Positions 37,704 through 49,700 of a DNA stretch of 64,000 bases are shown piece after piece. This DNA is from Acanthopleuribacter pedis. GTDB taxonomy: Bacteria; Acidobacteriota; Holophagae; Acanthopleuribacterales; Acanthopleuribacteraceae. The stretch spans positions 241,433 through 305,432 of the forward strand of contig NZ_JAFREP010000016.1 in assembly GCF_017377855.1 (NCBI RefSeq). Direction: 5' to 3'. The stretch's first letter is position 1. Every line of letters starts with the position of its first letter. The position numbers were made by a program, and so were the translations under genes. Below the pieces are notes generated by a model, which was given only the letters and a program-made list of their open reading frames with translations, did not search any database and was not told where the DNA came from.

Positions 37704-40700
37704 ACCGACAAAGACACAACCGCAACCATGCCAAAAATGCGAACGCTGCGAGGTGGATCGTGAAACAAATGTTATTGATTTTTGGGTTTCTTGGAATCGC
37801 AACACTTTTGGCGCAACCCGAACCCCGCCTCGCGCCAACCGACTACCCAGAGCTCCAAGCCCAAATGGCCGTACCCGCCGATTGCGGTGGCGACGCCTTG
37901 ACCCTTTCCGGCGAGACGGTTTTTGACTTCAGCGGCGCCGAGCCCCGTGTCTCCGATGCTGCCCTCGAACCTTTCGTGACCTTCTCCCGCAACGGCGACA
38001 ACCCCGCCAACTGGCGGGCCGTGGTTGCGTTCGGCAACCGTGCCGTCACCCTTGCTGCCGGCGCTCGGATGCGCACCTACGCCGGCGAGGGCCAACCCGC
38101 GCCCGCTTTGTCTCTGACCACCCAATGTCGCTTGACCGTTGCCGCCGACGCCGCCGTGCGTCTCGACGCCGACAACGCCGCTATTGGGAACCTGACCCTC
38201 GCCGCCGTCGCCGGCATCACCATTAACGGTGAGGTGGGTCTGGTCATTGGCGGCACCTTCGGTCGCTCCGGGGACTTGACCCTCGCCACCGGCTCCGGGA
38301 ACCTTCTCTTGGGGCCTACCGGCCTTCTGCGGCAACAAGGTTCCCAGGAAGGCAGCGGCGATGTTCATTTGCTTGCTTTTTCCGGCGGCGATCTTGAACT
38401 CAACGGTACCCTCGACGCCGTCCATATTGCCAACCGCGTCGCGAACATCCGCGTCGCTGCTTTTGCCGGCGCCGTCACGATCAACGGCCGCACCGAACGC
38501 GTTTTAGCCGGCGACGGTTTTGGCTTTCAACGGGAGACCACCGGCCTGCGCATTCGTGGCGAAGGCGTACCCGCCAAAGCCGAAATGATCCTTCAAGCCG
38601 CCGGCGACCTTCGTGTCTTGGGACCCGGTACAACAGTTGCCGCCGGTGCCGATGAAGCCGAGTTCACGCTTAACTTGGAAAGGGACGATCTGCCCGGCAC
38701 GCCCGTGACCGCGCGGTTCCGGCAAGTCGCCGCGGATACCGTCGCCCTCAGCCTCCAGGTTCAGGGCGCCGCGCCGCTCACTGCTTTGATGATGAACCTC
38801 GCGGAACATATTGCGATTGATAACTTGCAAATTGCCTCCGACCAACTTACCGACCAGCGCTATGTCGTTCGCGACGGGGTCGGCGGAATATCAGGTGCTT
38901 GGATGGCGCCCCCCGGCCCCTGGGATATCGGGCTGGGTCTGGACGGCACCGCAAGCGCGGAACTCAGGTTCACCGCTCCCGGCCTTCGCTATGCCGACCT
39001 GCTCGTTCCCGGCTGGGAGGGATTCGTGCTCGGCGTGATCGTTGCCCGCACCGACGAAACCGGTAAAACCGACAACTTCGCGCGCCTGTTGCTACCCGAT
39101 CCGAATTTTAGTCCTAGTCAGGGTCGTGGCGCCTTGAGCATCTCCGGCAAAGGCCCCGGCGGCGATATTCATCTTCTTTCCCTGGAAGGTCGGGTGACTT
39201 TGGTCGACCACGCGATTGATAACCGCAATCCCGACAACCGCGACGCGCGCATTTCCCTCCACGCCCAAGGCGACATCCTGCTCAGCGCCGGCGAACGTCC
39301 GGCGGTGGTGATTAACCATCCGCTGGGTCAAACCAGCGCGCGCAGCCACGGCGGTTCCGTGCTTGTGGGACAAAGGGTTAACCTCGACGCCGTGGGCGGC
39401 GGCCACGAACTGGCGGCCTGTACCGGGGTCACCGTGGAAGGAACCGTGAACCCAGCGGATACCGACACCAGCGACGACAACGGCCCCTGTAGCCTGACCC
39501 TCGCGCTGACCTTCGACGAACCGGTCGAGGACAGCCGTATTTACCAATTGCCCCTTGCCGTCTCCGGCACCGTGGCGCCACCCAATGCCGCCGTGACCGT
39601 GGCGGGTCAAGCGATGACCGTCTCCGGCGACGGTTCTTGGCAAGGCCGCCTGAGTCCTGAACAAGGCAACCAGACTTTAACTGCCGTCGCGGTCTTGGGG
39701 ACACGGCGACTTGAGGTGCAGCGGAACCTCTTCATCGATACCGAACCTCCCGTGGTCTCGATTCTTGCCGCCGATCCCTTGGTTCGGGGCCGCGTCGCCC
39801 CTATCACCGTGACCGCCGTCGACGCTTCACCGATCAGCAGCCTTCAACTTTCCGTAAACGGGTCGGCCCTGCCCGTGGTCAACGACAGCAATCAGGCCGT
39901 TTTTTCGGTTAATGTGCCCAGCGACGGGGTTGCCTCGCTAACCTTTGAAGCCGTCGCCACCGATGCCGGCGGCGCCGTCGGCCGTGCCGCCTTGGCACGC
40001 GACTTGGTGAACCCCGACGACCTGCCCGAGGTTACCCTCATCATCAGCGAACCCGAACCCAACCAAGTCTTTCGCGATCCCGACATCACCCTTGTCGGCC
40101 GGGTCGAACCCGCCGACAGCCGCCTGCTGATTAACGGTCACCCCACCGCGCTGGACGCCGCCGGGGTTTTTCGCGCCCCGCTTCGTTTGAACAGCGCGGA
40201 AAACGACGTCCTCTTTCGGGCTGAACGAGCCGGCTACCGCGCCGCCCAAACCAACCGTCTTTATTACCTCGACGACGCGCCGCCGCGCATCAAAATCAGT
40301 CAGCCGGAAAATCCCGCCTACACCCATCTCAGCCCCATCGAAGTTGTCGGCCGAGTGGTGGACGAAAGCCCCGGCACCGTAGACCTCACCCGAAACGGTG
40401 AACCCGTTGCCTTAGACGAAACCCTGTTTCGTGAACGTGTGAGCTTAACACCCGGCGAAAACACCTTGGTCTACCGCGCGGAGGACGCGCGGGGTCGCAG
40501 CGCGGAGGAAACCGTCACTGTTTTTTACCGTGGCGAGGGACCCGACGTGGTTTGGGATCATCCGGCCACGTTAATACCCGGAGACACCTACAGCTATACC
40601 GTTCGCCCCGAACCCGGCGAGGACGTCACCCGTTTTGAAGTGTGGCAGGGTGCTGAACGGGTGCATCGTGCCGACAACGGGCAACCCTTCACCCGCGAAC

Positions 40701-43700
40701 AACAGCATGACGGTTATACGCCGAGCGTCGACCTACGCGCCGTCGTCATCGACCGCTTTGGTAACCAGCGGGATAGTACCAGCCGCATCGAGGTGGTCGG
40801 CGCCTTCCGTGTCCATGGCCGCCTCCGCGATGACCACACCAGTTATGCGCTGCCCGATGTGACGCTTCGCTTGCGCACTCAACACCAAAGCATCGAGGCC
40901 GTCACCGACGCCGAGGGCCGCTACGATGTGTACCTTTTTGGCGATAACTTTGCACTTGAGGTCAATCACTCGGATTACCTGCCCCAGCACCACGCCCGAA
41001 ACCTCACTTCACCCAGCACCCGCATCGCTGATATACGCCTTACCCCACGCGGCCCAGCCGACAGCAGCGCGGGCACTGTGCCCGCCGGATTTGCCGACTT
41101 TCGGCTCGGCGGCGCGGGCGGTGCCATTCGCATCACACCCTTCTCCAGCCAGGCCTTGCCCTGCCTGCTGCCCGTTGGTTGGTCGCCGCTTGCCGGTGCC
41201 GAAATTAGCGGCCTCAACGCACCAGCCGACTTAACCATCACTTGGTCCAACCCACCTACGGTGGGCGACGCGGCCGTTGTCCTTCGTCGCGAAGGTCCGG
41301 CGTGGCGGGTTTTGGCACCCTTCGCCGGCCACATCGCCGCCGTTACTGTGCCCGATGCTGACAACGGCGCCTATTTGGTAGCGGTCCGCGATACCTGGCA
41401 TCAAACCGAGCCGCCGGCCCTGGACAGCTTGCTCCAGCGCACAACCTTTCCGCGGGTTCCCCCTAACACCCTCGCCGGCGCCACCTGCGATCCCGAGCGG
41501 GTCAGCTTACTGGAACAAGCCGAAACGCAAGTCTCCACCTGGGTTGCCACGCGTGGGAACCTTCCCGCCGGCGCCCTCGCCACCATCACCGTCGCCGAAT
41601 ATCATCAGCGCTATAACGAATCACTGGAGCTGCCGGAGCAGCCTCTGGACGTCGTCCTTTACAGCCCCGCTTATGGACCTGTCGACAGCCCGCACCGTAT
41701 CGGCGGCACGCTGTCCGTGCGTGCCGTCGCCGAGGTCGCACCGGACCTCACCCAGCACGGCAGCCTTTCTTTTACGACTTTTCCCGGTCGCACCGACCCC
41801 ACCGGTTTTATCGCCGATCAGCCCGTCCAACAACTCGGCCGACTCAGTCTTGATTTCACCAACAGCAGCGACGCACCCCGCGTGGTTGGTGCGCGCTTAA
41901 CCGCCGTCACCGACTTGGCCTACCTCGCGGGGGTCACCACCGTGGCCGGGTTCCAAATAGATGTCGGCGGCAGCCTGGACACCGGTCCCGTCGTGCGTTT
42001 CCCGGCCCCGGAACCGGGCGTCACCTTACTGCTGCTGGAACGCAACGCCCCCAACCGCTGGTTCTACCGCGCAACGCTTAGCGCCGACCCGGCCGAACCA
42101 GGCGTCGTGCGTGCCACAAGCAACGCTATGACTGACGGGGGCACCTTTGCCGTGATCGCCGTCCAACAAGCGCTTTGCACTGTCAGCGGTCGGGTCAGCG
42201 ACGGCGGCAACGGCCGCGCCGACGTTCCTGTTTACAGTTCCCACCACACCTGGGCCGCACAAAGCGACGGCGACGGCCGTTTCCAACTACCGGTATTCCA
42301 ACGGGAGGACGGCGGTTTCTTGCGCGCGGCGGCAACGGTCGACCGTCGTGTTGCCCGGCGTGACTTACCGACAACGCGAGGTCGGGAACAGCTTGTCGAT
42401 CAGGACCTCCAACTGGGAGCGACCGCTTTTATTGTCCGTGAAAGTATCCCTGAGCATGACGGCATTCGTGTGCTCACCACCACCCCGATCACGCTTACTT
42501 TCAGCGAACCCGTGACCCGCGACACCGACAACCTACGCACCGCACTGCGCTTGGAAACCGAGGCGGGCGTCACTGTGCCCACCACGCCGCTCGTTGAACC
42601 GGGCCGCAACCTGGTGCAACTGCTGCCTGACCGCGCCCTGGATCCTCTCACCAGGTACCGTCTGCGCGTTACCACCGCGCTTCTGAGTCTCCACGGCCAA
42701 AACCTGGACAGCGCCTACCAGATCCTTTTCACCACCGCCGACAACCGCCCGTTTGAGGTCGACTTAACCCGTTTTTATCTGGAGCAAACAGGCACGCAGC
42801 TGTTCCTTGTGGCACCAAGCGACACCCTTCCCGCGGGAACCGGCCTGCGCATCACCAGTCGCGCCAGGCAACGATTCGTGGACGTAGAACTGGACGGAGG
42901 CCCCGTGCGTGTCGCCGTCGACGCCTCACCCGGAGAGCAAGTGATGCTCGACGCCGCCTTACCCGACGGGACAAGGCGCCGCCACATGGTCAGCGCGGTT
43001 AACCGCGACGGGGCCTGGTTGCTCGGTCCCGATCCCTTAACCCTAACCCTCGACGCCGACACCGAAATCACCCTCGACGGCCTGGAAATGAACAATCCAC
43101 CGCCCGTCCGTATTCTCAGCCTAGCGCTTGATGACGCGATTGCCGACCTGGCCCAAGTCCCTGCCCTAGAGGCCCTTGCCGACGGTACGCCCCTCCGCCG
43201 CATTCGGTTCGAACAGGTCGAAGGCACTCCCCGTCATGTTCCTCTAAAAGGGCGATTGCGTTTAACCCCACCCGAGGAACTCGGTCCCGGCGGACCTATC
43301 TTTGGTGCCATGATGTACCGACCGGTGATGGCGCCCGCCGATCCCACTGAACCCAATCAGCTCAGCCCCCAGTACACCGGTTCCGTGGTGGACTTGGTTT
43401 CAGTGGACGAGCAAGGCCTTGACCCCGCCCGCCTCGATGATGAAGGCCGTTTGGTCATGCGTTTTGATTTCAGCAACAGCCCGGACGACGTGCTGCCTAT
43501 TGCGCAAACCGGCGATCTTCGGAACCTGGGCAAACGTGCCCTGCCGGGTTCGCGTGCCATCGGTGGTTACCAGGTTATGAGAGGTGGAGAACATCCAGAC
43601 ACCCCTCGGTTCATGAACTTTGACGGTTCTAGCCTACCCCATCCAGACATCACCCGGCCGCCTTATGAGGATGCCCCTTTCCAGGCGGTACCGAATAACC

Positions 43701-46700
43701 CCGACGCCAAACCCGTGGTCGGCGCCATTTTGTACACGACCTTTGGCACCTTACGCATGGTGGGCGCCACCAACCGCTTTGGCCGGGCGACCTTTACAGA
43801 GGTCGGTCTCCGCCAGCGGCCTGTCCTCATGGACCCAGCCACCGGTGAGCTTTCCTCCGGCATCGCCTCAACGGGCATGGGCATCATTAACGATTCGTTT
43901 AACCTACCCCTCGCGAGAAGCATTAAGTACACCGTCGTGTTTGACCCGGTTACGACCCTCGCTGACCGACAAAGTGGTGATCGCCCGCCCCGACTCAGCT
44001 TGCGTTGGCAAGTCTACGATACTGAACAAGACGGCGCTGTTTCCCTCAACCCGGAGGAAAGCGAACGCCTGCAAGAAAATCTCATGCTTGCGCGTGACGG
44101 CCGCTTCATCCGTCTAACGGTCGACACCGACCAGGCAATCAGCGCCCAGAACTTCGCCGTCTCCGGCAGTGGCACGGTAATCCCCGACGAGGCGGAAAGC
44201 AGTTCAACCCACCTGGTCTACAACCTACCCGCCACCCTAACCGCGAACCAAAACCTGCTGCAATTGCGCCTGACAATCACCGCCGGCAATGGACTCTCCA
44301 GCGTGGTAGAACGCTCTATTCTGGTTCGAGAGCAAGGTACTTCCGCCCGCGCCATCGACGGCCAGGCCCCGCTTTTGGTAAGCCACGATCCCGACGAAGA
44401 TGCGACCGATGTCGCCCGCGACACCACCCTGTACCTCGCGTTTAGCGAGCCCGTTCTCGGTGTCGGTCCCGGTTCCATCAGCTTGCAGGGTGGTGGCGCC
44501 ACCGATCTTTTGTTTTTCGATCAAGTCGGCCTGGAAATACAGCCCGACCAGCGGGTTGATCAGGTTTTTGTCGTGCCACATGGTGCACTTGATCTGGACA
44601 CCACCTACACCCTGAGTTTGAACGGTCTGCGCGACACCAACCCTGACGATCCCGCTTTTGAAGCCACCTCTTTTTCATTTACAACCGCCGGTGTGCAGGT
44701 CGATGAACCTTACACTCCCGACGTCTACAGCGAACGCTGGCCGGGTCTCGGATTGACGTCCCAGACCGCATTGACCGCCCACCGCAACCTGATCCTTTTT
44801 TTGCACCTGTCCGAAAGCGATCAAACCAACATGGTTCTGGATGTTTTTGACGCCCGCAATTCCGGCGCGCCCATGAGCCGTATCGCCTCCCATTTTCTGC
44901 CGGTCCTTCACCCCACCGAACACTGGTCGATCAACAACTTCGCCATGCAACTGTTCTTACCCGACGACCTCGAGGAAGGGCCCGCTGAGGATCTTGACTT
45001 CACCAACCTTGAGGACCGTACCCGCCAACCGCTGAACGACATTCCCGACGGCAGTGTGCTGGCGGTTTCCCTCATCGAATGGCCCGTGGAATTCACCTTG
45101 CGCGCCTACCCCGCCTTAAGGCTCTACCGCTATGAAAACGGCGCCTTTAGCCAAGAACCGGTATTGCTGCCCTTGGCTATTTCGGGGTTTCCCTCCGTCT
45201 CCGCCAAAATCGGACCCTACCTGTTACAGGGTTTTTACCGGACCAATGGCATGAACGGCCAAACCAAGGCCTACGACATCCGCACCTTGATCCGCAACGA
45301 TTGGCGCGACACCATCGATCCCAACGATCTGGTCCCCGAAGTTTTCCGCAATACCGCGGTGGTGGCCGAGTTCCCGACGCCCGGCAACATTCTCAGCTTG
45401 ACCGCCTTTTCCCGCAACCAAGACGGCAGCCGCCGACCCACCTTCCTCGCAAGCGGTATGCAGTTCCCCGCCATCTACGACTTCGACCCCAGCGCGGTAC
45501 CCCGCAACCTGAGTTTACCCCCGGCGGAGGAACTTCGTTACGACGAGCGTCTGTTGGCGCAAACCCGTTATCCCTCCGACGTCGACGCCATCCAGCGTCG
45601 ACCGATGGAAACCGCCGCATTGGAAGATCTGACCTTCCTTGATCCCGCCACGCGTCGCCCCACCACCCGTGATATCGCCCTATTCCTCGACGCCACTCAA
45701 AGCAGCCTCAATGCGCCAACCGTACTTTCTGTATACCTGGTACCCCGCGAACCGCAACCCGATACCCTGCTTGAACCCAGCGCCACGCTCAACTTCCCAA
45801 GCGGGGCCGTGGCGCTAGAAGCCGACACCGCCACCGGGTTACTCGCCGTGCAAGGTGCCGGCGGAATTTATAGTGTGATGGATGTGCGTCGTTTGCTGGA
45901 GGCCGATCCCGCCGATGTCGACTTGGGGTTTGAACACCCCGCCTTTTTATTCCCACCCCGAAGTGGTTCCTTCCACGACCTTTTATTCCACGAGGGCAAC
46001 CTGATCGGCGTCGACCGCACCAGCTTGCAACGCATCAACGTCGGCGCACGACCCTACCGCATGATCGGTTGGGAAACCCTCGACCTCAATCGTTTCACTC
46101 GCGCGGCCCGCGAGGAGGTTGACCTTGAAACGGTGACCTACAACCCGCACATCGTGCTTCACGCCACCGACGAGGTTTTTGAAGCCGACACCGACCTTGC
46201 CATGCACATGGAAATCGGCACCTTTGCCGTGCAGTTATTGCAAGCCGGCAAGGTGTTTGTCACCTTTGAGACGCCGAACGGGGACGAATTGGAAGAACGC
46301 GAACGGGTCTCCCGTCAAAACACGGCGACGCTGCATCACTTTAACAGTTTGGATATCGCCGAGTTTTACCGCGATGAATCGGCACGCGAAGCGCTCCGCA
46401 CCAACGGGTTCCAGCCGTGGTCCGTCCGCTACCGCATTGAGGATGAGCGTGGATTTGTGTTGCAGCGCGATGAACTGCCGTTTTTGGTGGCCTACCATCC
46501 GCCGAACACCCGCTTCATCGATCCTAACCGCACCATCGAAGGCCTCGACGGTTTGAGTTTAATGCCGGACCTGGCCGTGATGGATCGGGCCGAATCCAGC
46601 GTTGATCCACGCCTCGATATCTCGCTGCGCCGGATCTACAACCACCACTTCGCATTTGAAGGGCTCGCCTTGGGGAACGGCATGGCCAACGGCGCCTTGC

Positions 46701-49700
46701 TGTATTTCAGTGCCCCGCTGTGGTGGAACCTTGAGGTCGAGGGGGATTTTCGCGAGCAGGTTTTTGGCGCCGACAACGCCGTGCCGCGTTTTGTCTTTCA
46801 CCAGCCCGGCCTGTTCCGGTTGGATGCTGAATGGGACACGGACAACAACAGCCTCAAACCCCGCAATGATTTACAAGCCGAGATCCTGCGCGAGAACAAC
46901 CGCTGGGTGGTTCACCACGGCCGCCGCATGAAATACGTTTTGGCAACGCGGGCCGCTCAATTCCCCGACCTCAAAACCGTTTTCACCCGCTGGAACCGAA
47001 GCCTGGAAAATGTCACGGAACGGGATTCACGCCTGCGTTTTCCCTTGTTTCGGATCCCAGCCAAGGCTGACGTTCCCGACAATCACATTGCCCCGATCAA
47101 ACTGGACAGCCAGACCGACAGCGCTTGGTCCAACAAAATCACCACAAGTTCACGGCTTGGCGCCAACGACGATCCCCGCGTCATCACAGAACAGGTCAAC
47201 GATTCGGGCGGCAAACGCACGCTGACCTTTGCGGGGAGATCCTCGGATGTCGGTACCCGCATCGAAAGCGTCACGCTGCCGGGCGACGGGACCAAGGTCG
47301 CTCTGACCCATGACGCCCACGGGTACCTGACCGAGTTGGTCCTCGACCAGGGCGGTTCCGCCGAACGACCCGTCCGCTACACCTGGCAAGCAGTCGGCCC
47401 GGAACTGGGCGATTACCAACTCAAACGCCTGACCGGGATTCAACGCGGCAGCGGTGCGCAAACCCTATCGGTCACCTTTGGGTATCCCGACGACAGCTTG
47501 GCTGTTTCCCAAATCACCAATCCCTTCGGCAGTAAAAACGTGGGGATCACTCGGGAGGGCGGCGTCCCCACCGCTGTCACCGTGCCCCGAGCGGGCGGCG
47601 CACCCAGCGCCCATGTCGCTTTTTCAAATGACTCGGGAACCAGCTTGTCCAGTGGTTACCGCATCGGCACCCAAAACTTTGACCTCACCTGGGAACAGCG
47701 CACGCGCGACGCCGATCACTTCTCCTGGCTGCTCACGGCCGACAGTTACTTGACCCAAACCTTTGCCTACGACGATCAAGGTCGCATGACCCAACACACC
47801 CGGCTGGGCGGCAGTCAATCTTGGGCTTATGGTTACGAGGCGCCCTTCCACAACCAGCCGCGGTCCTATACCGATCCACTTAACCAGGTGTTTACCCTCA
47901 ACCTAAGCAAAGACAGACGGGTTTTGACGCGGACTGCCGGTGAAAAATCGACCTCCGTGCGTTTGGGTTCCTCCGGCGGCTTCATCGGTAGCACCGATCT
48001 GCTCGGGCTCAGCACCGGCGCCACCGCGTCCCAGTTCTACGTACCGAACGGCGGTCAGTTCAATGCCCAAAACGGGCGGGTCACCCAAACCCGCCTTGTC
48101 GGCAATAAGCTCGAACTGGGGGAAGTAACCCATAACAGTGCCGGCGAGGTAACGCAAAGCACCGCGATGGGTATCAACCACGAGGTGACCTACGACAGCT
48201 TGGGCCGGGTTTCCCGTGTCACGGATGTCAACAACGACGTCATTACCACCCGATATACCTATTCGGACGGCCTCTTTGAGGTAACCCATACCAACCAAAC
48301 ACGCGGTATTGTTCAGGTTAAAACCTTCGACGAAGGCGGCCGACTCACGCACCAATCCGCAAGCGGCGGGGGCGCCACCCGTTCCGCCAGGTACAGCTAC
48401 GACGCCCTTAATCGTCTGACAAACATAAGCGACGGGCAGAATCCCGGCGAACAGGTTTCCTATGGGTATGCCGGGGATACCGGGATCGTTTCGAGCGTCA
48501 ACGACAGCGAGCGTTACCGTCTCAGTTATGCCGTTAACGAAAGCCCATGGCAGCCAACGCTCGGCCAGGCCACGGTGACCGTTGACGGCTTGAGTCGCAC
48601 ATTTCAATTTGGCACGGACCGTTTGGGTCGGGTGGTGCGCGGGCAACAACCCGAATGGGGTATGGTCGATTACGAATATGACGCCTACGGTGTGCTGACT
48701 GAAGTGACCCCGGTCGGTGGCGAGGATGGCCTAACCTTCAGCTACGGTGATAAAACCGTAACGGTTGAAGATGATCTTGCCGAGGTCACGGTAAGCCATC
48801 AAATCACCGACGCGTCCGGGTTGCAGGGCGTGACCAACTGGTCGGGTGACGGGCTCGGAAGCCCAGGAATAACGATCACGGAGGGGACCCGCGTCGGGCC
48901 GGGCACAACCCAACACGGCCACAGTATCGCCAATGTCAGCGGCAATGCCTTCAGTGCGATTACCACCGGCACCACCGTCAACAGCCGCGGTGGTTTGATG
49001 GAGGTCGTCGACGGCCATCAAACCATGGTTGCCGCGGAGAGCAACAGCCTGGGCCAGGCCACCAGTTTAACCGGTTCTTTTTCAGCCGATTTGACCTTCG
49101 ACGACCTTGGACGGCTCACGGACGTGACCAATGTCCACGGTCACGAAGTTGACTTGAGTTATGACAACCAGGGCCGACTCAGCGGGGGCACCGATCCGCG
49201 GGGAAAAAGCGTCGCCATTGATTATCAAAACGGTGCAGGCGATGTTGCATCGGTCCAAAAAACAGGCGACGGTGATACCGTGACCACCTACGCCGCGGAG
49301 AACCAAACCGGCAGCGAATCGCGGCAATGGATTAACCGCAACCAAGGGACCGGCGTGACCACCGTCCAACTGGGCACCGAGTACCGGGTCACCAATCCCG
49401 ATGGGGAAACCGGCACCTTGCTTTTTGACGCAACGCGGGGTTGGTTGACTGAGTGGACGAACTTCTCAGGAGAACGAACCCAGTTTGCTTGGTCCAACGC
49501 CGGCCGTGATTTAACCGTCATCTACCCCGACAATACCACCGAGACCTACGAATTTACCGGTTTGGGTGACCTGCAATCCTGGCAAAACAGCGACGGTAAG
49601 AAACTGGACGTGACCCGTGACGCCGGCGGCCGGATCACCGGCTTGCAAACGGAACGTTACGATTACCACATCAGTTGGGCGGGGAGCATTGTTCAGTCCA